Shown here: one piece after another, positions 1 to 7,228 of the stretch
How positions within the stretch are numbered: the first letter of the stretch is position 1
Layout: each line of letters begins with the position of its first letter
DNA from: Clostridiales bacterium UBA6386
Lineage (GTDB): Bacteria > Bacillota > Clostridia > Oscillospirales > Oscillospiraceae
Direction: 5' to 3'
Length of the DNA stretch: 64,000 nucleotides
Assembly: GCA_002437585.1 (NCBI GenBank)
Contig: DJQM01000017.1
Coordinates: 21,631 to 85,630, forward strand
Translations under genes and position numbers: made by a program
Notes under the pieces: model-generated
What the model saw: the letters and a program-made list of their open reading frames with translations, nothing else
Told to the model about the DNA's origin: nothing
Database searches by the model: none

Positions 1-453
1 ATAGTAGTCCTGGGCGGAAAGAGCCTCCTTCACCGCCTCCAGGCTGTCCAGGCACTTGTCGTCCTTTTCACTGTAGTCAAAGGTGATGGTATACAGAGCG
101 GAAACATTCCGGTAGTCGTCTTCCTCGTCATAGTCGATGCTCTGGACGCCCTTGATTTCCTCCAGCTGGTCGCAGATGGCCTGAGCCCGCTCCTGGGACA
201 CGTTCTCCACCATCACCTGAGCCGTGCCGTAGGTGATGAATTCTTCGTCCATCAGATCCAGACCCTGGCGGGACTCGGATTTGTCCGGCAGATAGGCCTT
301 CAGGTCGTTTTCCACCGTGACCCAGTTCCGGGAAAAGGCGGAAAACACCAGGCAGATCACCAGTACCAGGAAGAAAAGATTCCGCTTATCCACAATAAAG
401 GTGGCAATCTTTACCATGGCACTGGGCTGGTTGTCCTTATTCTTGTCCGCCAT
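1..453 (-). CDS. MMPL/RND-family exporter, N-terminal part (runs off window)
   Basis: The first 151 codons of a protein that continues past the left edge. A short basic start (MADKNKDNQ) is followed by one hydrophobic segment near residues 26-42, then a soluble region containing VENDLKAYLP and the acidic stretch DYDEEDDYR. This layout, one membrane helix followed by a large extracytoplasmic loop, fits the start of MMPL-type RND transporters, which export lipids or drugs using the proton gradient. The ATG at 453 has a GGAGG eight bases upstream. It is divergent from a TetR gene, a common pairing in which the regulator represses the pump. The family call rests on the N-terminus only; the substrate is unknown. 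Confidence 0.7.
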   Translation of the reverse strand, partial: MADKNKDNQPSAMVKIATFIVDKRNLFFLVLVICLVFSAFSRNWVTVENDLKAYLPDKSESRQGLDLMDEEFITYGTAQVMVENVSQERAQAICDQLEEIKGVQSIDYDEEDDYRNVSALYTITFDYSEKDDKCLDSLEAVKEALSAQDYY

Positions 454-532
454 GGGGCTTACCTCCTTCCACGGCTCTTTCCGCACCGTCTTCTGTTTTC
501 ATACTGTTCCTCCAAAAACGCAAGATCGTTAA

Positions 533-561
533 TTGACAAATGTACACAAAGATGATATGCT
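533..561 (+). promoter_or_regulatory. Promoter of the tetR-family gene
   Basis: TTGACA (533-538), 17-base spacer, TATGCT (556-561) on the plus strand, 95 bases before the tetR start. It overlaps the opposing exporter promoter, so the two are probably mutually interfering and co-regulated. Confidence 0.6.
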
Positions 562-580
562 TAATATGGCTATTTTGCAA
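552..580 (-). promoter_or_regulatory. Promoter of the MMPL exporter gene
   Basis: On the minus strand, TTGCAA (575-580) and TATCAT (552-557) are separated by 17 bases and lead into the exporter gene. The -35 box lies inside the 571-591 palindrome, so a repressor bound there should block it. Seen in sequence; promoter function is inferred. Confidence 0.55.
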
Positions 581-591
581 GAGACAAAATA
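571..591. promoter_or_regulatory. Palindromic TetR-type operator
   Basis: A perfect inverted repeat with seven-base arms TATTTTG and CAAAATA around a seven-base centre. Its position between divergent tetR and exporter genes, overlapping the exporter -35 box and lying just downstream of the tetR -10, is typical for an autoregulatory TetR operator. Binding itself is inferred. Confidence 0.6.
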
Positions 592-655
592 GAAGGCTCT
601 GCAACTTAATTCACATTATATGGAAATCTGTTTATTTTTTCAAGAGGCATTTTTT

Positions 656-1225
656 ATGGAGAAAAAAATTGATCTGCGGCTGCGGAAAACCTACCAGTCC
701 CTGCACGCCGCCTTTACGGAGCTGATGGAGGAAAAGCACTTTGAGGAGCTGACCGTAGGGGAGCTGTGCGATCGGGCCGCCATCCGCCGGACTACCTTCT
801 ACAAGCATTTCGCCGACAAGTACGACTACTTTTCCTTCTACATCCGGGAGATGACGTCCAGCCTGCAGCACCACCTGCCCCAGGACACGCCCTCCCTCAG
901 CGCGGCCGTTGTGCATGTGTGCCGGGAAATGCTGGATTTTCTCCATGTTCACAGCCGGATGGTCTCCAATATCCGGGGCAGCAGCATGTTTCCCCTGCTA
1001 TTGGACATTCTGCTGGATCAATTCACCAGAGACATTACGGAATTGCTCCGCCGGCTGCATCCTGAGGATATCCGGGAGCCGGGAAAGCTGGAAGGCATCG
1101 CCGCCTTTTACGCCGGGGGGCTGGTGGGCTGCTACTCCCGGCTCATCCGGGAGAATTCCGCCGTGGACGAGGTCATGTTCCTGAAGCTGGTGGAGCAGGC
1201 GACGAAGCTGATTCTGGACGGATGA
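656..1225 (+). CDS. TetR-family transcriptional regulator
   Basis: A 189-residue protein with an N-terminal helix-turn-helix: TVGELCDRAAIRRTTFYKHF (about residues 35-54) is the TetR recognition helix pattern, ending in the characteristic TFYKHF. The remaining all-helical region (about 70-189) would form the ligand pocket and dimer interface. I chose the ATG at 656 because it has AGAGG about nine bases upstream; an upstream in-frame ATG at 620 would add 12 hydrophobic residues with no ribosome site. The divergent MMPL exporter is the probable target, through the palindrome at 571-591. The ligand cannot be read from the sequence. Confidence 0.88.
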   Translation: MEKKIDLRLRKTYQSLHAAFTELMEEKHFEELTVGELCDRAAIRRTTFYKHFADKYDYFSFYIREMTSSLQHHLPQDTPSLSAAVVHVCREMLDFLHVHSRMVSNIRGSSMFPLLLDILLDQFTRDITELLRRLHPEDIREPGKLEGIAAFYAGGLVGCYSRLIRENSAVDEVMFLKLVEQATKLILDG

Positions 1226-1293
1226 CGTTTCCTGCCGAAACTGGATAGTTGCTGTTATGCGTGTAATGGGCAAACCCATATCACAGTCCGAAA

Positions 1294-1321
1294 GGCTGAC
1301 CCGGATGGTTCCGGGTCAGCC
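1294..1321. terminator. Bidirectional terminator between tetR and the SleB-like gene
   Basis: A 12-bp perfect stem, GGCTGACCCGGA and its complement, closes a TGGT loop. It sits between convergent genes; the plus strand is followed by TCTTCTGGTTATTTT and the minus strand by TTTC, so it mainly serves tetR and may help the opposite gene. Confidence 0.7.
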
Positions 1322-1329
1322 TCTTCTGG

Positions 1330-2040
1330 TTATTTTACGGTTTTCACATGGTAGTTCGGGCTCGAGGAAGCAACGAACTGATTGCGCAGGGTGACAGAGC
1401 CGTTATCATTGAGGACAAGCCAGAGCATGTCGGAATCAATGGGACGGAGGCGGCCTCTGGTCTTGGTGTCCAGCACCTCCAGCGCCAGCTCGTAAGTACC
1501 TTGGGTATAGGGCAGGTTGGGATCGTAGCCCTGCCACTGATTGGCCCGGTTGATCTCCGTCAGAAGATCCTGGCCATAGCCGTTGGCCCGATCCTCCGAG
1601 CGGTTGATGGCCACCCACATGATGGCCATCTTTACATTGTCCGACCGTCCGGAGCCTACGCTGTCCGCCAGCCGGGCCAGAGCCTCCGCCTCCGGGTTTA
1701 CGGTGGTTTCCGCCGCCTGGGTCTCCACCACCGCCGGCTGGGTCTCCACCACGGTCACTGCGGGCACCGTTGCCGCCGGGGTGGTCACAGGCTCCGCTTT
1801 CTTCCCCGGCAGCAGTGCCAGGATAAAGAGGATCAAAAGCAGCGGCGACCACAGACGAATGTCATAGTACCACTTCACGTCGTCTCCCAGATGCTTCAGG
1901 AACTCCGGGATGCGGAGCCGAAAGGCGCGCTTCCTGGCAGGCCTTCTTCTTCTCACCGGCGCGGGCCGCTCCGGGATCTCCTTACGGATCTGCTCCAGGG
2001 ATTCATTTTGGGATTCCTCATTCACAATTGGATCCATCAT
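1330..2040 (-). CDS. Membrane-anchored SleB/cell-wall-hydrolase-like protein, possibly inactive
   Basis: 236 residues. A basic N-terminal region (PVRRRRPARKRAFRLR) precedes one transmembrane helix (LWSPLLLILFILALLPG, about residues 77-93), a Thr/Val/Pro-rich linker, then a C-terminal domain with VKMAIMWVAINRSEDRANGY and TYELALEVLDTK. That pattern resembles the core of SleB-type cell wall hydrolases, which open with an acidic YAEA-type motif and then the GAVVLNRV helix. Here the acidic motif is replaced by RLADSVG, so catalysis is doubtful. Two consecutive ATGs (2040, 2037) follow AGGAGA; 2037 has the better spacing. The family call is tentative. Confidence 0.5.
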   Translation of the reverse strand: MMDPIVNEESQNESLEQIRKEIPERPAPVRRRRPARKRAFRLRIPEFLKHLGDDVKWYYDIRLWSPLLLILFILALLPGKKAEPVTTPAATVPAVTVVETQPAVVETQAAETTVNPEAEALARLADSVGSGRSDNVKMAIMWVAINRSEDRANGYGQDLLTEINRANQWQGYDPNLPYTQGTYELALEVLDTKTRGRLRPIDSDMLWLVLNDNGSVTLRNQFVASSSPNYHVKTVK

Positions 2041-2215
2041 ATCATCTCCTTCTGATTTCGCCGCCGGGTCTTGCCGGGAAGGCTCCCGCCCCAAGGCAGG
2101 GAACCCAAAGTTTCCCGATATCTCGGCGAATTTCCCCGGCTTTCATGATAATACGAAGCCAGCAAAAATACAGTCGAATTCTCGGCCGTGTCAAAGAATT
2201 CTTGATTTCGGCGAT

Positions 2216-2244
2216 ATTATAACATATGATGTCAAGAAAGTCAA
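2216..2244 (-). promoter_or_regulatory. Promoter of the SleB-like gene
   Basis: TTGACT (2239-2244), 17 bases, TATAAT (2216-2221) on the minus strand: a near-consensus housekeeping promoter. It implies a transcript start near 2209 and an untranslated leader of about 170 bases before the start codon, GC-rich in its second half (2045-2130). Confidence 0.7.
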
Positions 2245-2438
2245 ATTTCAGCTGATTTTTTTGTTTTATGTTAACTTTTTTGAAAATTATGTAAACGCTT
2301 TGGCATGTGCTCCAGCCGATTCTCCCCCGGCTTCCCTTTCCCGTAAAGGCTAAAAGGATTGGAAAAGTATCCTGGTTCTGATGGAGTCTGTGGCATTTTT
2401 TACCAAAAAATTTCACCTTTCTTTGGGAAAAACGACAT

Positions 2439-2468
2439 TTGCTTTTTTCCCTGGTTTTTTGATAAAAT
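2439..2468 (+). promoter_or_regulatory. Promoter of carD
   Basis: TTGCTT (2439-2444), 18 bases, TAAAAT (2463-2468), about 40 bases before the carD start. It lies in a 469-bp gene-free stretch (2041-2509) that otherwise holds only the opposing promoter and leader. Confidence 0.5.
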
Positions 2469-2509
2469 ACAATCAGAACAAGACTACAGGAAGGGTAGGT
2501 GTTGAAAAC

Positions 2510-2995
2510 ATGCCTCAGGAAGGCAGCTTTATCAGCTATTGCGGCCACGGCGTATGCCGGATCGACGGACTGCGGAAAATGAATTTTGGAAGAGGCGAAC
2601 AGGACTATCTTGTCATTGCGCCCATCAGTGAAAACGGCGCCACCATTTATCTGTCCGCCGACAATCCGAAGATCCAGACAAAAATCCGCCCGGTGCTGAC
2701 CAAAGCGGAAATCGATTCCGTGCTCGCCGACATCCGGTCGGAGCGAATGGCCTGGATTGACGATCGGAAGGCTCGGGTAGCTCGGTTCCAGCAGATTCTC
2801 TCCCAGTCGGAGCCAAGAAGCCTTCTGTTGATGGCCTTCTGCCTCCAGACCCGCCGGGAGGAAAAGGGGCTGCCCTCCAGTGAGCTGGACATTCTTCACA
2901 AGGCTCAGAATATCATCGATCAGGAATTTTCCTTCGCCCTGGAGCTTCCCAAGCAGGATATCCGGCAGTATATCCACGACCGGGTTCAGGCGTAA
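2510..2995 (+). CDS. CarD-family transcriptional regulator
   Basis: 161 residues, the usual size of CarD/CdnL proteins. The N-terminal Tudor-like RNA polymerase interaction domain is recognisable: SYCGHGVCRIDGLRKM near residues 9-24, then DYLVIAPISENGATIYLSAD; the rest is helical and basic, as in the DNA-contacting domain. CarD proteins bind the polymerase beta lobe and stabilise open promoter complexes, often at rRNA and stress promoters. I chose the ATG at 2510 because the homologous region begins there and GGTAGGTG lies upstream; the frame extends further upstream without homology. It is a single-gene unit ended by a strong terminator. Confidence 0.88.
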   Translation: MPQEGSFISYCGHGVCRIDGLRKMNFGRGEQDYLVIAPISENGATIYLSADNPKIQTKIRPVLTKAEIDSVLADIRSERMAWIDDRKARVARFQQILSQSEPRSLLLMAFCLQTRREEKGLPSSELDILHKAQNIIDQEFSFALELPKQDIRQYIHDRVQA

Positions 2996-3000
2996 GGAGA

Positions 3001-3038
3001 ATCACCACACAATCCGCGGGATTGTGTGGTGATTTTTT
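3001..3038 (+). terminator. Rho-independent terminator of carD
   Basis: A 14-bp stem begins ATCACCACACAATC at 3001, with its complement at 3019-3032 and a T6 run at 3033-3038, five bases after the carD stop codon. The minus strand has no T-run, so it is not a terminator for the opposing pepD. Confidence 0.9.
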
Positions 3039-3050
3039 CGTATTCTGCCT

Positions 3051-4493
3051 TTACAGGTTCTTCAGCACTTCCAGCAGGAAGCTCCAGGTGCGCTGGACGG
3101 AGGCAATGTCCAGCCGCTCCCGGCTGGTATGGATGTCCAGAATATCCGGGCCAATGGACACGCAGTCAAGACCCGTCAGCCGCGCGCTGAACAGGCCGCA
3201 TTCCAGTCCCGCGTGAATGGCCTCCACCCGTGGCTCGGTGCCAAACATTTTCCGGAAGATAGGCACCATGGTATCCCGCAGGTGAGATTCCTTCCGGTAC
3301 TCCCAGGCGGGGTACTCCCCGTCCTGGCTATAGCCGCCCTCCAGCATACCCGCCAGCTGACGCAGCTGCTCCAGCAGCTCCTTCTTCTCCGCGTTCACGC
3401 TGCTGCGCACGGAGAAGGTGGCACTGAACCGGTCGCCCAGCTTGGCAATGCCCAGGTTCAGGCTGGTCTGCACCAGCCCTTCGATATCCTGGCTCCACTT
3501 CTGCACCCCGTTGGGGGCGGAGCACAGAAGGCTGATCACCTTGGCGGTGGATTCGGTGGTCAGGCTGTTGCCCCCCAGGGCATCCACGTCAAAGGCCTGG
3601 ATCAGTGCCTCCGGCTCGTCGTACCGCTCCCGGATTTCCGTCTGGAGGGTCTGGGCGATCTCGTTGATCCGCTCCAGGTGAATGCCCATGGCAACCAGGT
3701 TGGCCTGACAGGAACGAGGAATGGCATTGCCCTTGGTGCCGCCGGTGTAGGAGGTCAGGCACAGGGGCATGCGCTTCTGGATCCGGCTCAGGAATTCCCC
3801 CATGACCTTGTTGGCGTTGGCTCGCTTCAAGTGGATATCCGCCCCGGAGTGGCCGCCCTGAAGGCCGTCCACGCTGAGCCGGATGCAGGGACCGTAAACC
3901 GCCCGCCGCTCCACGGGCAGGGTGATGACCGCCGTACAGCCGCCGGCGCAGGAGACGGTGAAAATACCCTCGGCCTCGGAGTCCAGATTGATCATGGTTC
4001 TGCCCCGCAGCACGGACATGTCCAGCGCAGCCGCGCCCAGGCAGCCGATTTCCTCCTCGGTGGTACACACCAGCTCTACCGGCGGATGGGCAATGGCAGG
4101 GTCGTCCAGCAGAGCCAGCCCCATGGCAATGGCAATGCCGTCGTCGCCGCCCAGAGTGGTGCCCTTGGCAAAGACAAACCTGTCATCATGGGTCACGTCC
4201 AGACCCTGGGTGGCCATGTCGATGGGGCAGTCGGCATTCTTTTCGCAGACCATGTCCAGGTGTCCCTGAAGGATCACGGTGGGGTGATTTTCCAGGCCGC
4301 AGGTGCCAGGGGCGTAGAGAATCACATTATTCATCTCGTCCTGAACGTACCGAAGGCCGTGGGTCTTGGCAAAGTCTACCACATAATCGGATATCGCCTT
4401 TGTATTCCGGGAGCCGTGGGGAATGGCGCAGATTTCCTCAAAATAGCCGAAAACGGACGCAGGCTCCAGACCCGCCAATTTTTTTGCTTCCAT
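3051..4493 (-). CDS. pepD: Xaa-His dipeptidase (aminoacyl-histidine dipeptidase, M20C)
   Basis: 480 residues, full length for PepD. It is a cytosolic metallo-dipeptidase with a two-zinc site formed by the motifs seen here: ILQGHLDMVCEK (His-x-Asp near residue 78), GTTLGGDDGIAIAM (bridging Asp near 118), and CTTEEEIG (general-base and metal Glu near 147-148). The inserted dimerisation domain carries ERRAVYG through SYTGGTKGNAIP, and the C-terminal end has HAGLECGLF. It hydrolyses broad-specificity dipeptides, including beta-Ala-His and Xaa-His. AGGAG lies upstream of the ATG. It appears to be its own unit. Confidence 0.93.
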   Translation of the reverse strand: MEAKKLAGLEPASVFGYFEEICAIPHGSRNTKAISDYVVDFAKTHGLRYVQDEMNNVILYAPGTCGLENHPTVILQGHLDMVCEKNADCPIDMATQGLDVTHDDRFVFAKGTTLGGDDGIAIAMGLALLDDPAIAHPPVELVCTTEEEIGCLGAAALDMSVLRGRTMINLDSEAEGIFTVSCAGGCTAVITLPVERRAVYGPCIRLSVDGLQGGHSGADIHLKRANANKVMGEFLSRIQKRMPLCLTSYTGGTKGNAIPRSCQANLVAMGIHLERINEIAQTLQTEIRERYDEPEALIQAFDVDALGGNSLTTESTAKVISLLCSAPNGVQKWSQDIEGLVQTSLNLGIAKLGDRFSATFSVRSSVNAEKKELLEQLRQLAGMLEGGYSQDGEYPAWEYRKESHLRDTMVPIFRKMFGTEPRVEAIHAGLECGLFSARLTGLDCVSIGPDILDIHTSRERLDIASVQRTWSFLLEVLKNL

Positions 4494-4528
4494 AGTCGTT
4501 GCTCCTTTTCCTTTTCATTCACAGTCCT

Positions 4529-4557
4529 ATCCTATCACAGGATTATGAATAAGTCTA
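4529..4557 (-). promoter_or_regulatory. Possible pepD promoter
   Basis: TAGACT (4552-4557), 17 bases, TAGGAT (4529-4534), preceded by TG one base before the -10 (extended -10), about 36 bases before the pepD start. A moderate match only. Confidence 0.4.
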
Positions 4558-4609
4558 CCGAAAATCCGAAAGGGCTTTCCCGTGTTTTTCGTCAAAGCAG
4601 GGGGAACGC

Positions 4610-5323
4610 TCAGGGAGCCAGGAGAAATGCCTTCAATTTGTCCAGGTCGTTATTGAGAATCAGCTCGTCCGGCATGCCGATTTCCTCCACCAGAGCCTGC
4701 GCCAGGGTGAAGTCGCCTACATAGGAGGGGTCGTGGGCATCAGTGTTTATAATGATGGGCACGCCCATTTGCGCGCACAGGGGCAGCATTTCATGGTAGT
4801 TCTTCACGCAGCCCGGGCGAAGCTTTGGCTTGCGCAGGGAGCTGTTGTTCAGCTCCAGAGCCTTGCCCGTAGCCTTAGCCCCGGCAACCAGGGCGGGATA
4901 ATCCACCGGGTAGGCGTCGCAGTCCGGGTGGGAAATGAACTTGACCTTGCCGATTTCCAGGCAGGAAATGATATTGTCCGTATTTTTCACCCTGCCCGCG
5001 TCCTCGTAGCACAGGCCGTGAATGCCGGCCACCGCATAGTCCAGGCATTTGAGATGCCGCTCGTCCAGGTCAACGGTGCCGCTCTCCAGCACGTTCACCT
5101 CGCTGCCGTAGAGCATTTCCACGCCGTAGAGCCGCCGGGGCGCATCGATCAGGTTCCGGAAGTAGATGGGCTGCACCGTGCCGGGGATGCCGGGGCCGTG
5201 CTCCGTCACGCCGATGGCGAGAAGCTTCCGCTCCGCCGCGGCAAAGGCCAGCTCCCGGATGGTGCCGAAGGCGTGGCCGCTCATGAGGGAGTGCATATGT
5301 AAATCCGCAATCAGTGGTTTCAT
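4610..5323 (-). CDS. PHP-domain metal-dependent phosphatase (YcdX-like)
   Basis: 237 residues. It starts ADLHMHSLMSGHAFGTI, the HxH metal motif of the PHP superfamily, followed by GVTEHGPG (near residue 42), VFIAGIHG-type AVAGIHGLCY near 100, FISHPDC (near 130) and NTDAHDPSYVGDF near 194-206. These are the metal ligands of the YcdX/phosphatase branch rather than of histidinol phosphatase or DNA polymerase. The substrate is unknown; YcdX acts on small phosphate esters in vitro. It is separated from pepD by 116 bases and lies just downstream of a repeat element. Confidence 0.82.
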   Translation of the reverse strand: MKPLIADLHMHSLMSGHAFGTIRELAFAAAERKLLAIGVTEHGPGIPGTVQPIYFRNLIDAPRRLYGVEMLYGSEVNVLESGTVDLDERHLKCLDYAVAGIHGLCYEDAGRVKNTDNIISCLEIGKVKFISHPDCDAYPVDYPALVAGAKATGKALELNNSSLRKPKLRPGCVKNYHEMLPLCAQMGVPIIINTDAHDPSYVGDFTLAQALVEEIGMPDELILNNDLDKLKAFLLAP

Positions 5324-5364
5324 AAATACCTGTCCTCTCTAAAAATGTAGATTAGAATCCATCT

Positions 5365-5589
5365 GGGAAGCTCTGAGGAAATCGGCAAGAGCTGGGAGCG
5401 AGAGATTTTTCGCTAGCCGAAGGTTCCGGAAGCGGAGGAATACTTTGTGCACCCGCAAGGGGTATGCCGCATCCGTAAGCCAGCTCGCGCTGGCAACGGT
5501 TGCGCTATATTTCCCGCTTTCGGAACCGCACGGATAGCGGAAAAGATCCGCTATCCAGCCGCAGACGATTTTCTCAGAGTTTCCCTTAC
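5365..5589 (+). repeat. MITE-like repeat, copy A (with insertion)
   Basis: It begins GGGAAGCTCTGAGGAAATCG and ends TCAGAGTTTCCCTTA, imperfect terminal inverted repeats shared with the copies at 39901-40070, 47908-48075 and 58692-58859. This copy is about 57 bases longer than the others because of extra sequence around 5445-5505 (ACTTTGTGCACCCGC onward). It also contains a perfect internal palindrome GGATAGCGGA-5-TCCGCTATCC. It fills most of the gene-free stretch 5324-5636 and has no coding capacity I can support. Confidence 0.85.
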
Positions 5590-5597
5590 AAAGTAAA

Positions 5598-5625
5598 AGA
5601 CCACGGAAATGCTTCCGTGGTCTTG
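5598..5625 (-). terminator. Terminator of secG
   Basis: A 12-bp perfect stem (AAGACCACGGAA and complement) with a four-base loop, followed on the minus strand by TTACTTT, 11 bases after the secG stop. Confidence 0.8.
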
Positions 5626-5636
5626 TCGGCAGTTCA

Positions 5637-5873
5637 TTACACCAGGCTCAGAGCCAGGGTCAGCAGAACCCATGCCAGGGCGATCCACTTGGTCAAGGAT
5701 GCCAGCTTGGCATCCAGATTGCCCTGCTTATTCTTGCTCAGGTAAGTCTCGGAAGCACCGGTCAGCGCGCTGGACAGGCCAGCCTCCTTACCGGACTGCA
5801 GCAATACAACCACGATCAGCGCGATGGAGCAGATTGCCTCAATCACGATCAGAACCGTTTTCAAAGTCCCCAT
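5637..5873 (-). CDS. secG: Preprotein translocase subunit SecG
   Basis: 78 residues with two transmembrane helices: about 4-21 (LKTVLIVIEAICSIALIVVV) and about 57-76 (KWIALAWVLLTLALS), separated by the glycine- and serine-rich loop LLQSGKEAGLSSALTGASET, the hallmark of SecG. It is part of the SecYEG channel and assists SecA-driven export. The ATG at 5873 is preceded by GGAGG; upstream frame extension has no homology. It has its own promoter and terminator. Confidence 0.92.
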   Translation of the reverse strand: MGTLKTVLIVIEAICSIALIVVVLLQSGKEAGLSSALTGASETYLSKNKQGNLDAKLASLTKWIALAWVLLTLALSLV

Positions 5874-5963
5874 TGTCAGTAACCTCCTTCCGCTTCGAAA
5901 CTTGCGGAACACGCGAATGGAAAATAGCTCAGCAAATACCGTGAGCCTTATAACAGCCAATAC

Positions 5964-5992
5964 AGTATAGCACAAGAAAAAGCAAATAGCAA
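5964..5992 (-). promoter_or_regulatory. Promoter of secG
   Basis: TTGCTA (5987-5992), 17 bases, TATACT (5964-5969) with the extended TGC before the -10, on the minus strand. It directly follows, and slightly overlaps, the prfB terminator hairpin. Confidence 0.7.
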
Positions 5993-6016
5993 GGGGAAAA
6001 TTATCTATTTCCCCTT
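5991..6016 (-). terminator. Possible prfB terminator
   Basis: A nine-bp stem AAGGGGAAA/TTTCCCCTT spans the prfB stop codon region, followed on the minus strand by GCTATTTGCTTTTT. The T-run is interrupted, so termination may be partial. Confidence 0.45.
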
Positions 6017-7139
6017 ATTTTTGAACCCAGTTGCCCGTGGCAAGGCAGTTCAGGTAGCTCTCGATGAAGGGATCCAGGGCGCCGTCCATGACGGCGTTGA
6101 CGTTGGAGGTCTCGCAGCCGGTGCGGGTGTCCTTGACCAGGGTATAGGGCATGAACACATAATTGCGGATCTGGCTGCCCCACTCGATCTTCTGCTGAAC
6201 GCCCTTGATGTCGGCGATGTTCGCCAGGTGCTCCCGCTCCCGGATTTCCACCAGCTTGGAGCGAAGCATCCGCAGACAGGTCTCCTTGTTCTGGAACTGG
6301 CTCCGCTCGGTCTGGCAGGAGACCACGATGCCGGACTTGTGAATCAGTCGGACGGCGGAGGAGGTCTTGTTGACCTTCTGACCGCCGGCACCGGAGGAAC
6401 GGTAAACCTGCATTTCATAATCCTCCGGGCGAATCTCAAAGTCCTCGGACTCGTCCTCGATCTCCGGGATCACCTCCACCGCGGAGAAGGAGGTCTGACG
6501 GCGGGCGTTGGCGTCAAAGGGAGACACCCGTACCAGCCGGTGAACGCCGTTCTCTCCCTTCAGAAAGCCGTAGGCATTCTCACCCGTGACCATAATGGAG
6601 GCGGATTTGATGCCGGCCTCGTCGCCCTCCTGATAGTCCAGCAGCTGGTACTGGAAGCCGTGACGTTCCGCCCAACGGGTATACATCCGGTAGAGCATCT
6701 GGCACCAGTCCTGAGCCTCGGTGCCGCCGGCACCGGCCTGGAAGCTCATAATGGCGTTGTTCTTGTCGTATTTTCCGGTGAGCAGGGTCTCCAGCCGGCA
6801 TTCCTCCATCTCCTGGGTCAGAGTCTCGTAGCCCGCCTTCAGCTCCTCCAGCATGGAGTCATCGTCCTCCTCCTGAGCCATCTCGCAGATGGTCATCAGG
6901 TCGTCCCAGGAAGAGAGCATTTTCTCGTAACGCTGGATTTTGGTCTCCGTCTGCCGGGTCTTCACCACGATCTTCTGGCTTTTCTCCGGATCGTCCCAGA
7001 AGCCGGGAGCCTCCTGCATGGCGTGAAGCCGCTCCAGCTCGTTTTTCAGGCCCTCCACGTTCAGAGAATCCGCCAGACCCTCCAGGGCCGGACGGCAGTC
7101 GTTCAGTTTCTGCTTGTAGGCATCAAATTCAATATTCAT
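6015..7139 (-). CDS. prfB: Peptide chain release factor 2 (single open frame)
   Basis: 374 residues. RF2 recognises UGA/UAA stop codons; the stop-recognition tripeptide SPF appears in VRVSPFDANARRQTSFSAVE and the catalytic loop GGQ in SSGAGGQKVNKTSSAVR, the glutamine that triggers peptidyl-tRNA hydrolysis. The N-terminal coiled-coil domain is intact and continuous from the ATG at 7139 (MNIEFDAYKQKL). In many bacteria prfB carries an in-frame UGA near codon 25 and needs a +1 frameshift; here the corresponding region (ALEGLADSLNVEGLKNELER) reads straight through, so that autoregulation is absent. Confidence 0.95.
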   Translation of the reverse strand: MNIEFDAYKQKLNDCRPALEGLADSLNVEGLKNELERLHAMQEAPGFWDDPEKSQKIVVKTRQTETKIQRYEKMLSSWDDLMTICEMAQEEDDDSMLEELKAGYETLTQEMEECRLETLLTGKYDKNNAIMSFQAGAGGTEAQDWCQMLYRMYTRWAERHGFQYQLLDYQEGDEAGIKSASIMVTGENAYGFLKGENGVHRLVRVSPFDANARRQTSFSAVEVIPEIEDESEDFEIRPEDYEMQVYRSSGAGGQKVNKTSSAVRLIHKSGIVVSCQTERSQFQNKETCLRMLRSKLVEIREREHLANIADIKGVQQKIEWGSQIRNYVFMPYTLVKDTRTGCETSNVNAVMDGALDPFIESYLNCLATGNWVQK

Positions 7140-7177
7140 AAACCAATCGCTCTCATTTCGTCAGATTACCGAATCCT

Positions 7178-7205
7178 AGTATACCAAAAAAGTCCATGAT
7201 TGCAA
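7178..7205 (-). promoter_or_regulatory. Promoter of prfB
   Basis: TTGCAA (7200-7205), 16 bases, TATACT (7178-7183) with an extended TGG before the -10. It lies immediately after the last gene of the polysaccharide locus, where no convincing terminator is visible, so read-through into prfB is possible. Confidence 0.7.
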
Positions 7206-7228
7206 GCATTTTTTCTTAAGGAAAACCA

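Noticed and set aside
317..725. Small plus-strand frames upstream of tetR
   Set aside because: They are antisense to the MMPL gene or span the promoter/operator region.
2045..2209. Cyclic di-AMP (ydaO) riboswitch in the SleB-like leader
   Set aside because: Such riboswitches often precede cell-wall hydrolases and this leader is GC-rich, but the conserved core motifs are not visible.
5500..5745. An 81-codon plus-strand frame
   Set aside because: Overlaps repeat copy A and the secG terminator and reads antisense into secG.
7206..7228. Terminator after polysaccharide unit 2
   Set aside because: Only a weak AT-rich fold (TTTTCCTTAAGAAAA) is present; not convincing.
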